Shown piece after piece: positions 39,378 to 49,778 of a stretch of 58,369 nt of DNA. The notes beneath the pieces were generated by a model. It searched no databases and was not told the DNA's origin. It was given only the letters and a program-made list of their open reading frames with translations. Position 1 is the stretch's first letter. Each line of letters starts with the position of its first letter. The stretch lies in contig JAQTPL010000008.1 in NCBI GenBank assembly GCA_028712895.1, forward strand, positions 1 to 58,369, written 5' to 3'. The DNA comes from a bacterium (lineage in GTDB: Bacteria > CAYTYR01 > UBA6262). A program made the translations under genes and the position numbers.

Positions 39378-40559
39378 TTGTTAATGAGTAAGGGAAAAAG
39401 TGCCGTAAAAGTAGATAAAAAATATTTTAATTTGGCTGAGTCACCCAACGAACTATCATTGGAGTCTGGGGAGAAGCTTGGTCCGATTAAAGTGGCTTAT
39501 GAAACCTATGGCACGCTTAACGAGGATAAGAGCAACGCTGTATTGGTAGAGCATGCCTTTTCCGGCGACGCCCACGCGGCAGGATATCATGAGGGAGACG
39601 ATAAACCCGGTTGGTGGGATGACCTGATCGGTCCCGGCAAAGCTCTCGATACTAATAAGTATTTTATTATTTGCTCCAATATTATAGGTGGTTGCAAAGG
39701 CAGTACCGGTCCCTCTTCTATCGATCCTAAAACCGGTAAGCCTTATGCTTTGGATTTTCCGATAATTACGGTTGGAGATATTGTGAAAGTGCAAAAGCAC
39801 TTGATCGATCATCTGGGCATTAAGAAGTTGTTAAGCGTCATCGGCGGTTCAATGGGCGGGATGCAGGTTTTGCAGTGGGTAGCTTCTTACCCTGAGAATG
39901 TTCTTTCGGCTATCCCGATAGCCACGACTTTAAAACACTCTCCCCAGCAGATCGCTTTTGATGAGGTTGGCCGTCAGGCAGTAATGGCTGATCCAGCGTG
40001 GCTAAACGGCAATTATTATGATTTTGGACAACCGGAGCGGGGATTGGCTATAGCCCGGATGATCGGGCATATTACCTATATGAGTGACCGCTCCATGGAA
40101 GAAAAATTTTCCCGTAAGCTGAAAGAAAAGAGCAAGAATCTTAAATTTACCTCTGATTTCGAGGTAGAAGGTTATTTGAAATATCGCGGTGATGCTTTTG
40201 TTAAGCGGTTCGATGCTAATTCTTATCTCTATATAACCAAAGCAATGGACTATTTTGATCTTTCTGGAGATAAATTAATTCCTAAAAAGAAGAAACCCAA
40301 GATCAGATTTTTAGTGATCGCTTTCAAATCCGATTGGCTCTATCCTGCCTACCAATCACAGGAAATAGTCAAACTGTTGAAAGCGCGCAATATTAGGACC
40401 ACCTATTGCGAGATAGATTCGACCTACGGCCATGACGCTTTCCTGGTCGAGATCGAGAAGGAATCACACCTGATCAAACATTTCTTGCGCAGCGTGTCCG
40501 GCTCGCTGGCAAACGGCGAGGCAGGGGAAAATGGGGAGACGGATGAATATTCAATCTAA
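39378..40559 (+). CDS. metX: Homoserine O-acetyltransferase
   Basis: [55 protein letters not shown]. Confidence 0.93.
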   Translation: MLMSKGKSAVKVDKKYFNLAESPNELSLESGEKLGPIKVAYETYGTLNEDKSNAVLVEHAFSGDAHAAGYHEGDDKPGWWDDLIGPGKALDTNKYFIICSNIIGGCKGSTGPSSIDPKTGKPYALDFPIITVGDIVKVQKHLIDHLGIKKLLSVIGGSMGGMQVLQWVASYPENVLSAIPIATTLKHSPQQIAFDEVGRQAVMADPAWLNGNYYDFGQPERGLAIARMIGHITYMSDRSMEEKFSRKLKEKSKNLKFTSDFEVEGYLKYRGDAFVKRFDANSYLYITKAMDYFDLSGDKLIPKKKKPKIRFLVIAFKSDWLYPAYQSQEIVKLLKARNIRTTYCEIDSTYGHDAFLVEIEKESHLIKHFLRSVSGSLANGEAGENGETDEYSI

Positions 40560-41145
40560 TGGCATAAGTTTTGAGCATAGGCTCATTGCCGGTCTGGTTA
40601 AACCACAGGCCACTGTCCTCGATCTTGGCTGTGGAGATGGTGAATTGTTATCTTATTTGACCAAGAAGAAACAGGTAGAGGGCCAGGGCATAGAAATTGA
40701 CGAGCAGGCTATTTATAAATGCGTGGCTAGAGGCTTGAGCGTATTCCATGGTGACTTGGATTCAGGGCTAAAAGACTGGGGTGATAAGGCCTTTGATTAT
40801 GTTATCCTGGACCAAAGTCTCCAACAAGTGATTCATCCTGATACGGTCTTACAGGAAGCATTACGATTAGGGAAGGAAGTGATCGTGGGATTTCCCAACT
40901 TTGTTCAGCTTAAAGCACGCTGGCAACTGGCTCTTCGCGGTCATGTGCCGGTGACTCCGGCGTTACCTTTTGAGTGGTTTAACACGCCTAATTTGCATTT
41001 TCTGAGTTTGCTGGACTTTGAAAATTATTGCACGAAACGGGGAATAAGCGTACGGGAAAAGATCTTTATCAGTGGCAACCGGACCATCAAGTTCCTGCCC
41101 AATCTACGGGCAGAGACAGGAATATTTCTAATTAAGAAGGATTGA
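40543..41145 (+). CDS. metW: Methionine biosynthesis protein MetW (methyltransferase fold)
   Basis: [52 protein letters not shown]; overlaps the metX 3' end. Confidence 0.92.
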   Translation: MNIQSNGISFEHRLIAGLVKPQATVLDLGCGDGELLSYLTKKKQVEGQGIEIDEQAIYKCVARGLSVFHGDLDSGLKDWGDKAFDYVILDQSLQQVIHPDTVLQEALRLGKEVIVGFPNFVQLKARWQLALRGHVPVTPALPFEWFNTPNLHFLSLLDFENYCTKRGISVREKIFISGNRTIKFLPNLRAETGIFLIKKD

Positions 41146-41147
41146 TC

Positions 41148-42506
41148 ATGACTAAGGTTAATAGTATTTTGGAAACTATAGGCCGGACACCACTTATAAA
41201 ACTGAACAACCTGACTAATGATATTAGGTCGATAATTTATGCCAAGGTCGAATTCTTCAACCCTGGTGGGAGTGTCAAGGATCGTATCGGGCTGGCTATG
41301 ATCGAAGCAGCTGAAAAAGTTGGCCAACTAAAGCCGGGTGGCACTATTATTGAGGCTACTGCTGGTAATACCGGTGTGGGCTTGGCCCTGGTCGCGGCGG
41401 TAAAGAAATACCGGTGCATCTTTGTTATGCCTGATAAAATGAGCCAGGATAAGGTTAATCTCTTGAAAGCTTATGGCGCAGAAGTGGTGATCACGCCAAC
41501 CTCTGTTCCGCCTGATTCGCCAGACAGCTATAACGGGGTAGCGGACCGGCTGTCCAGGGAAATTCCCGGAGCTTTCCGGCCGAACCAATTTGCCAATCCC
41601 AATAATCCTCAAGCGCATTATCTTTCTACCGGCCCGGAAATTTGGGAAGACAGCACAGGTCAGGTAGAGGTTTTTGTCGCCGGGATGGGTACAGGGGGAA
41701 CAATTTCAGGCACGGCCAAATACCTGAAAGAACAAAATCCCGACATTATTGTAGTAGGCGCTGATCCAGAGGGATCTATTCTCTCTGGTGACAATCCGCA
41801 TTCCTATAAAGTAGAAGGCATAGGAGAAGATTTTATTCCCAAAGCTTTTAACCGGCAATTAGTCGATGAAATGATCAGGGTAAATGATAAAGAGTCATTC
41901 AATATTGCCCGCCGTTTGGCCAGAGAAGAGGGTATTTTAGCTGGAGGATCAGCTGGTACAGCTTTAGCCGCAGCCCTGAAATACGCACAGCGCCTGGAAC
42001 AGCCGAAGTTCATTGTGGTTCTGCTGCCAGACACGGGGAGAAATTATTTATCAAAAATATTCTCCGACGTGTGGATGCGGGATAATGATTTTTGGGAAGG
42101 GGCAACAGCTAAACGGGTGGAGGTCAGGGATATCTTGTCGGCCAAACAGGAGCTGCCGGCTTTGATCTCGCTAAATCCAAAAGATAATTTGAATACCGCG
42201 GTTAAAGTAATGCATGCCTATGGTATCTCCCAACTGCCGGTTATAGATAATGGCCAGTTGGTCGGCAGTCTGGATGAAGCGTCATTAATGAAGTTTTCGC
42301 ATGACAGCATTGATTTCGACCGGCAGGAGATAGGGCCGATGATGGGAAAAGCTTTGCCTGCCGTAGATGAAGAAACAGAGATAGGAGAAGCTTACCGGGT
42401 CTTGCTTTCCGGAAGTACTGGGATAATTATTACCAAGAGCGGTTATCCATTAGGGGTGCTGACCAGGACAGATCTGATAAATTATTGGATCAGCCAGAAG
42501 GAGTAG
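41148..42506 (+). CDS. Cystathionine beta-synthase / CBS-domain cysteine synthase
   Basis: [43 protein letters not shown]-terminal CBS pair (AVKVMHAYGISQLPVIDNGQLVGSLDE). Confidence 0.9.
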   Translation: MTKVNSILETIGRTPLIKLNNLTNDIRSIIYAKVEFFNPGGSVKDRIGLAMIEAAEKVGQLKPGGTIIEATAGNTGVGLALVAAVKKYRCIFVMPDKMSQDKVNLLKAYGAEVVITPTSVPPDSPDSYNGVADRLSREIPGAFRPNQFANPNNPQAHYLSTGPEIWEDSTGQVEVFVAGMGTGGTISGTAKYLKEQNPDIIVVGADPEGSILSGDNPHSYKVEGIGEDFIPKAFNRQLVDEMIRVNDKESFNIARRLAREEGILAGGSAGTALAAALKYAQRLEQPKFIVVLLPDTGRNYLSKIFSDVWMRDNDFWEGATAKRVEVRDILSAKQELPALISLNPKDNLNTAVKVMHAYGISQLPVIDNGQLVGSLDEASLMKFSHDSIDFDRQEIGPMMGKALPAVDEETEIGEAYRVLLSGSTGIIITKSGYPLGVLTRTDLINYWISQKE

Positions 42507-42508
42507 AC

Positions 42509-43606
42509 ATGAAATTTGAAACCAAAGCCATACATGCGGGGCAGAACCCTGATCCTCAAACCGGAGCGGTTATAGTCCCTATTTATCAAACCTCCACCTT
42601 CCGGCAAGAAGCGGTCGGAAAGCATAAAGGCTATGAATACTCGCGTACCGGTAATCCGACCAGAAAAGCTTTAGAAGAGGTGCTGGCTACCCTGGAATCA
42701 GGTAAATTCGGCCTGGCTTTTGCTTCCGGAGCAGCGGCAACCGCAGCTGTATTTAATCTTTTGCAACAAGGTGATCACATAATAGTAGGTGATGATATTT
42801 ATGGAGGTACTTACCGCCTGCTGGAAAAAGTGTTCAAACGCTGGGGATTAAAAGTTACCTATGCCGATGTTGATGACCTTAATTCCTTTGCTAAAGCTGT
42901 CAGGAAAAAGACCAAGATGGTTTGGATCGAAACGCCGACTAATCCTCTTCTAAAGATTACTGATATAAGAAAACTGGCTGCTAGACTCGAGTCTTACAAA
43001 GTGTTATTGGCGGTGGACAATACCTTTGCCAGTCCTTATTTCCAGCGGCCGCTGGATCTGGGGGCGGATATTGTAGTGCATAGCACCACCAAATACCTGG
43101 CTGGCCATAGCGATTTGGTAGGCGGGGCTGTTATAACGAATAGGGAAGACCTGTACCAAGCACTCAAATTTTACCAGAATGCCGCAGGCGCTGTCCCCGG
43201 TATTTGGGATAGCTGGCTGGCTTTGCGCGGCATAAAAACCCTGGCAATTAGGATGCGCGAACATGATCTTAATGCTAAATACCTGATTAGCTTTTTGCGT
43301 AAACATCCACGTATTGAAAAAGTATATTACCCCGGCTTTGGCGGTATGATCAGCCTTGAATTAAAAGGAGGCTATGCAGCAGTAGAAGAATTCCTGGCTA
43401 AACTGAAAATATTCCTGCTGGCGGAAAGTTTGGGCGGGGTGGAGTCATTGGTCTGTTATCCGCCCAGAATGACTCATGGGGCCATACCCAGGGAAGAGAG
43501 ATTAAAAAGAGGGATCAAAGATAATCTGGTAAGATTATCAGTCGGTATTGAAGACAAAACCGATTTAATAGAAGATCTTAAACAGGCTTTAACCCAAGGT
43601 AGATAA
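42509..43606 (+). CDS. Cystathionine gamma-synthase/lyase family PLP enzyme
   Basis: KAIHAGQNPDPQTGAVIVPIYQTSTF, YSRTGNPTRKALEE, HSTTKYLAGHSDLVGG, VRLSVGIEDKTDLIEDLKQAL. Confidence 0.92.
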   Translation: MKFETKAIHAGQNPDPQTGAVIVPIYQTSTFRQEAVGKHKGYEYSRTGNPTRKALEEVLATLESGKFGLAFASGAAATAAVFNLLQQGDHIIVGDDIYGGTYRLLEKVFKRWGLKVTYADVDDLNSFAKAVRKKTKMVWIETPTNPLLKITDIRKLAARLESYKVLLAVDNTFASPYFQRPLDLGADIVVHSTTKYLAGHSDLVGGAVITNREDLYQALKFYQNAAGAVPGIWDSWLALRGIKTLAIRMREHDLNAKYLISFLRKHPRIEKVYYPGFGGMISLELKGGYAAVEEFLAKLKIFLLAESLGGVESLVCYPPRMTHGAIPREERLKRGIKDNLVRLSVGIEDKTDLIEDLKQALTQGR

Positions 43607-43693
43607 AGGTCAATATAATCAGGAACCTGCCACTTCCCCGGGAAGGGAAATAGTGTTATAAAAATAGCAGGTATTTTTATTAAGCGCTTGACA

Positions 43694-43716
43694 TAGGGTA
43701 GGGGGGTATGGTATTT
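43694..43716. promoter_or_regulatory. CsoR-type operator overlapping the cus-operon promoter
   Basis: TAGGGTAGGGGGGTATGGTATTT after TTGACA (43688-43693); G-tract plus TATGGTAT resembles known CsoR operators. Confidence 0.65.
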
Positions 43717-43738
43717 TTATACTGGGAGGTACATAACT

Positions 43739-44038
43739 ATGAATAGATTAAAGAAAACCCAGCAGACGACGCATAACGAGCAATTAGAGTTTTTAAGAAA
43801 GATCGAGGGGCAAATTCGCGGGATCCAGAAAATGATCGAAGAAAAGCGCTATTGCGTTGATATTATGACGCAATTACATTCTATCATTGGCGCTTTGTAT
43901 CGTATTGAGAATGAGATATTTAAAAAGCATATAAACGGTTGTGTGATCAATTGTTTGCAGGGAAAATCAGAACTGGAAAAACAGAAAAAGATAGATGAAG
44001 TAGTGGATTTGATCGCGAGGTTCAGGAAGGCGGCTTAA
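43739..44038 (+). CDS. csoR: Metal-sensing transcriptional repressor, CsoR/FrmR family
   Basis: FLRKIEGQIRGIQKMIEEKRYCVDIMTQLHSIIGALYRIE...HINGCV (C-H-C arrangement). Confidence 0.9.
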   Translation: MNRLKKTQQTTHNEQLEFLRKIEGQIRGIQKMIEEKRYCVDIMTQLHSIIGALYRIENEIFKKHINGCVINCLQGKSELEKQKKIDEVVDLIARFRKAA

Positions 44039-44039
44039 T

Positions 44040-45287
44040 ATGAGGTGGAAATTAGTAATAGCGGTTTCTATACTGCTAGGGCCAGCTGGCTTGCTTAAAG
44101 CTGCCGACCAGCAGGTTCTTTCACTGTCTGAAGTGATTGCCACCGCGTTAAAGGATAATCCACAACTGAAAGCCGCACAACAAAAGCTTAAAGCCAGCCA
44201 AAGCCGGGTGAAGTCAGCTTATGGTTTACCAGATCCCTGGGTAGGATTAGAGTACCAAAATGTGCCCAAAGGTACCGCTCATTTCCAGGACGCGGATATG
44301 AAGATGTACACCATTTCTCAGGAAATACCCTGGCCTGGCAAGCTTTCTCTAAAAGCTAAGGTGAACCTGAGCCAGTCTGGCCTTATTGAATCTGAATATA
44401 AAGCTAAAGAAAGGGATATTATTTCCCAGGTAAAGCAGTCCTATTATGAGTTATATCTGGCATATAAGTTAATCGATATAAACAAGGAAAACTCAGCCTT
44501 AACAGAACAAATAGTAAAAGTTGCTGAGCGCAAGTATATGGTTAACAAAGCCAGTCTGGCTGAAGTGCTTAAAATACAGGTAGAGGTGGCTAAATTAAAT
44601 AATCAGTTGATCACTCTGGAAAACCAGAGACAAGTCGCCCAAGCCAAGCTTAACACTCTCTTAAATCGTGATGTCTCCACAGAAATTGGTATTCCTGAAT
44701 ACCAGGAGGAAAAGCCTTTCCCGTATTCCTTGGAAGGATTATATAGTTTAACTAAAATTAACCGGCCGGAGCTGTTAGGCGCCACCTTGGCTATCAGGCA
44801 GAGCAGCCTTAATCTATCACTAACTAAACGTGAATACTTGCCTGATTTTATGCTGACTTATAAACAGCGTTTTGACACCGGGGATATGGCCAACGGCTGG
44901 GACGGTATGTTCAATGTTACGGTCCCTTTATGGTTCTGGCAAAAGCAAAATAGCATGGTTAACGAAATGCAGGCAGAAAAAGAAATGGCTTTGGCAGATT
45001 ATAAAGCTATGGAAAACATGGCGCTCCTGGAAGTAAAACAAATGTACCTGAAGCTTGATGCGGCACAACGGCAGATAGATTTGACGAAAAACAGTATCCT
45101 GCCGCAGACGGAACAAGTGTTAAAAATATCCCGCACCGGCTATGAGTCAGATAAAGTGGAGTTCCTGGACCTGTTGGACAGCCAAAGGATGTACCTGGAG
45201 GCAGAGCAGGATTATTATATGAGCCTGGTGGACTATCAAATGACCAAAGCAGAATTAGAACAAATAGTGGGGGTGGATTTACCATGA
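44040..45287 (+). CDS. TolC-family outer-membrane efflux protein
   Basis: Signal peptide; DNPQLKAAQQKLKASQSRVKSAYGLPDPWVGLEYQNVP; coiled-coil repeats. Confidence 0.9.
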   Translation: MRWKLVIAVSILLGPAGLLKAADQQVLSLSEVIATALKDNPQLKAAQQKLKASQSRVKSAYGLPDPWVGLEYQNVPKGTAHFQDADMKMYTISQEIPWPGKLSLKAKVNLSQSGLIESEYKAKERDIISQVKQSYYELYLAYKLIDINKENSALTEQIVKVAERKYMVNKASLAEVLKIQVEVAKLNNQLITLENQRQVAQAKLNTLLNRDVSTEIGIPEYQEEKPFPYSLEGLYSLTKINRPELLGATLAIRQSSLNLSLTKREYLPDFMLTYKQRFDTGDMANGWDGMFNVTVPLWFWQKQNSMVNEMQAEKEMALADYKAMENMALLEVKQMYLKLDAAQRQIDLTKNSILPQTEQVLKISRTGYESDKVEFLDLLDSQRMYLEAEQDYYMSLVDYQMTKAELEQIVGVDLP

Positions 45288-46531
45288 AAAAACTAATAAT
45301 ATTGTTACTGGCTTTGATATTGGTGATCGGCGGGGTAGTTTTGTATAAATATAAATCAGGGGGACAACCGGCTGGTAAAAAAGTTTTGTTTTACCGAAAC
45401 CCGATGAATCCCGAAATTACTTCACCGGTAGCGATGAAGGATTCCATGGGTATGGACTATATACCAGTGTATGAAGAAGAAAAAGAAGAGAAAAAGATCC
45501 TCTATTATCGTAATCCGATGAACGGTTCTATCACTTCACCGGTACCGATGAAAGATGATATGGGTATGGATTATATACCGGTATATGAGGAACGGAAAAC
45601 ATCTATGGATACCGACTCAACAGGACAATCGGTTACTGTCAAGTTGAAGAGTGATGAGATATCCCGGGCGCAGGTAGCCAGCGTGCCAGTTAAGATAAGA
45701 GATTTATTTAAAGAAATTCGTACTGTAGGAAGGATAGCTTATGACCCGGATCTGGTTGTGGCGCAGCAGGAATATTTAACCAGTCTCGAGACTGTAAAAA
45801 AACTGGAGAATAGCCTTGACCCGGAAGCCATAAAGCGCGCCAACAGTATGGTGGAACAGGCAAAATACCGGCTAACGTTATTAGGAATGAGCATGGCGCA
45901 AATTATGGAGATTGAGCGATCCGGATCAGTACAAAACAATTTAGTTATAGCTGGCCATTCGGTCTGGGTTTATGCTGATGTTTACCAGGAAGATGCCCCG
46001 CTGGTTAAGGCTGGCGATAAAATAGATGTATTTACCGAAGCGGTTTCCAGTGAGATCTTTCCAGGGGTAATTAAGGCCATTGACCCGGTCCTGAATGAAA
46101 TGACCCGCTCAGTAAAAATCCGGGCGGAAATTGCCAATCATGAGTTTAAACTGAAACCGGGAATGTATGTGAACGCGGTTATTAATATTAATCTCGGGGA
46201 AAAGCTGGCAGTTCCCAAGGAAGCGGTGCTGGACACAGGATTGCGCAAGGTTGTCTGGATAGATAAAGGAGACGGTAACTATGAGCGAAGGGATATTGAG
46301 ATTGGGACAGAAGCCAGTGCCACTGGCGGAGACAGTTTGCAGAAATATTATCCGGTTCTAAAAGGACTCAAGAATAGCGAAAAAGTAGTAAGCCGGGCCA
46401 ATTTCCTGGTCGATTCGCAAAGCATTATCAGCGGAACAGGAATAGGCTCTGCTTATAGCGGTGCTATTACCAGTGAAACTAAAAAAGATAAACAAACAAC
46501 CGAAAGTATGCCGTTCGAACATATACATTAA
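45284..46531 (+). CDS. cusB: Efflux RND periplasmic adaptor (CusB-like) with two N-terminal heavy-metal-binding motifs
   Basis: FYRNPMNPEITSPVAMKDSMGMDYIPVYEE and YYRNPMNGSITSPVPMKDDMGMDYIPVYEE; barrel-sandwich and C-terminal domains. Confidence 0.92.
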   Translation: MKKLIILLLALILVIGGVVLYKYKSGGQPAGKKVLFYRNPMNPEITSPVAMKDSMGMDYIPVYEEEKEEKKILYYRNPMNGSITSPVPMKDDMGMDYIPVYEERKTSMDTDSTGQSVTVKLKSDEISRAQVASVPVKIRDLFKEIRTVGRIAYDPDLVVAQQEYLTSLETVKKLENSLDPEAIKRANSMVEQAKYRLTLLGMSMAQIMEIERSGSVQNNLVIAGHSVWVYADVYQEDAPLVKAGDKIDVFTEAVSSEIFPGVIKAIDPVLNEMTRSVKIRAEIANHEFKLKPGMYVNAVININLGEKLAVPKEAVLDTGLRKVVWIDKGDGNYERRDIEIGTEASATGGDSLQKYYPVLKGLKNSEKVVSRANFLVDSQSIISGTGIGSAYSGAITSETKKDKQTTESMPFEHIH

Positions 46532-46557
46532 TATAGAAAATAGTAATTGGAGTAATT

Positions 46558-49500
46558 ATGATCGGTAAAATAATTGAAATGTGTTTACGTAAAAGATTTA
46601 TCGTAATTGCCGCCTTTGGATTAATTGTATATTTCGGCTGGATGGCAATGCAGCATACGCCTGTGGATGCAATCCCTAATATCGGCGATATGCAGATAAT
46701 CGTTATTGCTGATTGGCCGGGACGCAGTCCGCAGGATGTGGAAGACCAGGTAGTGTATCCTTTGACTACCAGATTGCTGGGTATACCTAAGATAAAAGCT
46801 ATCCGTAGCGGTTCTGCCTTTGGCGTAGGCATGGTCAATATTATTTTCGAGGATGGAGTTGATTATTACTGGGCGCGCACCAGAGTGCTGGAACGGTTAA
46901 ACAGCGTGCAAGGAACATTGCCCATGGGAGTAATGCCTATGCTGGGGCCGGATGCCACTGCTCTGGGACAGATATTTTGGTATACTGTGGAAGGGGATGG
47001 GTATGACCTGGGAGAGCTGCGTTCCATCCAGGATTGGTATGTAAGATACCAGTTAAATGCCGTGTCTGGAGTCAGTGAAGTAGCCAGTGTTGGTGGTTAC
47101 GTGAAACAATATCAAATTGATGTTGATCCAATGAAATTAGTATCTTACAACGTAAGTTTAAATAATTTGATGATGGCGGTCCAGCGTTCCAATAGTGATA
47201 TCGGCGCCAAGGTTTTTGAAGAAGGGGGCATGGAGTTCATTATCCGCGGTGTTGGTTTTATCAAGAAAGTTGAAGATATAGAAAATATTGCCATTATAGC
47301 CTCGGATAAAGGGGTTCCTGTCCTGGTCAAGAATGTAGCCAAGGTTACCCTGGGCCCTGATTTCCGGCGCAATGCACTGGATAAGAACGGCCAAGAAGTT
47401 ACCGGTGGCGTAGTGTTAATGCGTTATGGGGCTAACCCCCGGCAGGTGATAGAAGCAGTAAAGAAGAAAATAGCGGAAATTTCACCGGGCTTACCCAAAG
47501 GTGTAAAAATTGTTCCATTTTACGATCGTTCAGGACTTATCCAGGATACAATCAATACTTTAAAATCTGCCTTAGGGCAAGAAATACTGATCACTATTGT
47601 AGTGATCGCGGTTTATATGCTGCATTTCTGGGGTAGTTTGATCATTTCCCTGGTTTTGCCGATCGGAGTACTCTTTGCCTTTCTAATTATGTATTTTTTA
47701 GGGATCGATGCCAATGTGATGAGCTTAGGCGGTATCGCCATCGCTATAGGGGTGATGGTTGATTCCGGTATTGTAATGACTGAAAATATTTACCGGCATC
47801 TGGTCATAGCCAGGGAAAACAAAAGTGGAGCTAAACTAACCAATGGAGAAAGACTGGAAGTTTGTATTACCGCGGCCAAGGAAGTAGGGCCGGCAGTGTT
47901 GACTGCCCTGTTAACCACTATTATTGGTTTTATTCCTGTATTTACCTTGACCGGCCAAAGTGGGAAATTATTTCTGCCTTTAGCTTATACTAAAACTTTA
48001 GCTATGCTGGGAGCAGCTCTCATCGCTATTACGCTAATTCCAACCTTGGGCTATTATTTATTACGCGGGAAGTTGCGCTCGGTGGAAAGTAATGCTACTA
48101 CCAGGTTACATCAAAAAACTTACGAACCAATACTGCGCTGGGCCCTCCGGCACAAAAAGTCAGTTACCTTTATTGCTTTAGCTATAATTTTAGCCGGAGT
48201 GATCTCCGGCCCATTGATCAAGCGTGAATTTATGCCTCCTCTGAATGAAGGTGACCTGCTATTTATGCCGGTACTGCTGCCGGGTGCTTCTTTAACCCAG
48301 GTCCTGGAGGTCATGCAGAAACAAGATGAAATTATAAAGAATAACTTCCCTGATGAGGTAGAGTGGGCAGTTGGAAAATTAGGAAGGGCTGAAACTGCCA
48401 CAGATCCGGCTCCGGAAACTATGTTGGAAACGATCATCCATTTAAAGCCGAAAAAATTATGGCGCAAGGGAATGACCCGTGAAAAGCTATCCGAGGAAAT
48501 AATAGAAGCTACCAGGATGCCGGGAGTCAGCCCGATCATGACCCAGCCGATACGTAACCGCATTGACATGCTAGCCACCGGGATACAAACGCCGGTCGGG
48601 GTCAAAGTTTCCGGTCCGGACCTGAAAATAATTGAAAACCTGGCTATCCAAATTGAGCAGATATTATCCGGGGTAAAGGGGGCGGTGAGCCCTTTTGCCG
48701 AAAGGTTCGGAAATCGGCCGTATTTTTCCATTGAGATAGATCGCGAAAAGATCGCCCGTTATGGATTAAGGATACAAGATGTACAGGATATCATCATGAC
48801 GGCTATCGGCGGTGAAAATATTTCCACCACCGTGGAAGGCAGGGAACGTTATCCGATCCGGATCAGGTATATGCGGGAATTACGGCAGGGAGCGGAGGAT
48901 TTTAAGAAGATCTATGTCCCTACTCCTATGGGGATGCAAATCCCCTTGTCAGAATTAGCAACTTTGAAAAAAACACTCGGCCCGGCTATGATCGGCAGTG
49001 AAAACACCATGCCGTATGCCCGCGTTTTTGTGAATGTGAACCAGGATGATGTCGGGCTAGTTGATTTTGTTCATAATGCCCAGAAAGTGGTGCAGGAAAA
49101 AATTAACGCAGGAGAACTGATAATACCGCAAGGATACTTTGTCACTTGGAGCGGCCAGTATGAATCAGAGATCGAAGCCGGAAAAAGACTGCAAATGGTA
49201 TTGCCGGTTACCCTGATCGTGATCTTGATCATCCTATATTTAGCTTTTGATAATATGGTTGATCTGGCCATCGTAGCCACCGGCTTGCCCATATCCCTGA
49301 TGGGAGGATTGTTCTATTTGTATTTGCTGGATTTTAAGATGAGCGTGGCAGTTTGGGTGGGATTTATAGCGCTTTTTGGCATAGCTACGGATAACGCCGT
49401 ATTGATCATTGCTTATTTGCAGGAGCTTTTCCGGGAAAAGAAAATCAGCACGTTAAAAGAGATAGAAGATATCACGGTGCAAGCCGGCTTGATCAGGCTG

Positions 49501-49716
49501 CGTCCAGCCATGATGACCACGGTAACTACTATTATTGCTCTTATCCCGGTGATTTTTTCTACCGGCACCGGGAGTGAAATTATGAGACCGATGGCTTCGC
49601 CTATATTTGGCGGACTGCTCATAGCAACTGCTGCCAACCTGATCTATGTGCCGGTCCTGTATGCCTGGAAAAAAGAAAGACAATTAAAGAAAGAGCAACA
49701 AAAGAATGTCAGCTGA
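46558..49716 (+). CDS. cusA: Heavy-metal efflux RND transporter (CusA-like)
   Basis: HTPVDAIPNIGDMQIIVIADWPGRSPQDVEDQVVYPLTTRLLGIPKIKAIRS; IAIAIGVMVDSGIVMTENIYRH. Confidence 0.95.
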   Translation: MIGKIIEMCLRKRFIVIAAFGLIVYFGWMAMQHTPVDAIPNIGDMQIIVIADWPGRSPQDVEDQVVYPLTTRLLGIPKIKAIRSGSAFGVGMVNIIFEDGVDYYWARTRVLERLNSVQGTLPMGVMPMLGPDATALGQIFWYTVEGDGYDLGELRSIQDWYVRYQLNAVSGVSEVASVGGYVKQYQIDVDPMKLVSYNVSLNNLMMAVQRSNSDIGAKVFEEGGMEFIIRGVGFIKKVEDIENIAIIASDKGVPVLVKNVAKVTLGPDFRRNALDKNGQEVTGGVVLMRYGANPRQVIEAVKKKIAEISPGLPKGVKIVPFYDRSGLIQDTINTLKSALGQEILITIVVIAVYMLHFWGSLIISLVLPIGVLFAFLIMYFLGIDANVMSLGGIAIAIGVMVDSGIVMTENIYRHLVIARENKSGAKLTNGERLEVCITAAKEVGPAVLTALLTTIIGFIPVFTLTGQSGKLFLPLAYTKTLAMLGAALIAITLIPTLGYYLLRGKLRSVESNATTRLHQKTYEPILRWALRHKKSVTFIALAIILAGVISGPLIKREFMPPLNEGDLLFMPVLLPGASLTQVLEVMQKQDEIIKNNFPDEVEWAVGKLGRAETATDPAPETMLETIIHLKPKKLWRKGMTREKLSEEIIEATRMPGVSPIMTQPIRNRIDMLATGIQTPVGVKVSGPDLKIIENLAIQIEQILSGVKGAVSPFAERFGNRPYFSIEIDREKIARYGLRIQDVQDIIMTAIGGENISTTVEGRERYPIRIRYMRELRQGAEDFKKIYVPTPMGMQIPLSELATLKKTLGPAMIGSENTMPYARVFVNVNQDDVGLVDFVHNAQKVVQEKINAGELIIPQGYFVTWSGQYESEIEAGKRLQMVLPVTLIVILIILYLAFDNMVDLAIVATGLPISLMGGLFYLYLLDFKMSVAVWVGFIALFGIATDNAVLIIAYLQELFREKKISTLKEIEDITVQAGLIRLRPAMMTTVTTIIALIPVIFSTGTGSEIMRPMASPIFGGLLIATAANLIYVPVLYAWKKERQLKKEQQKNVS

Positions 49717-49778
49717 CGACGCGGGCATATTAATTATATATAACTTCGGATGTAAAGAATCTTTCAAGGGGCCTTAAA

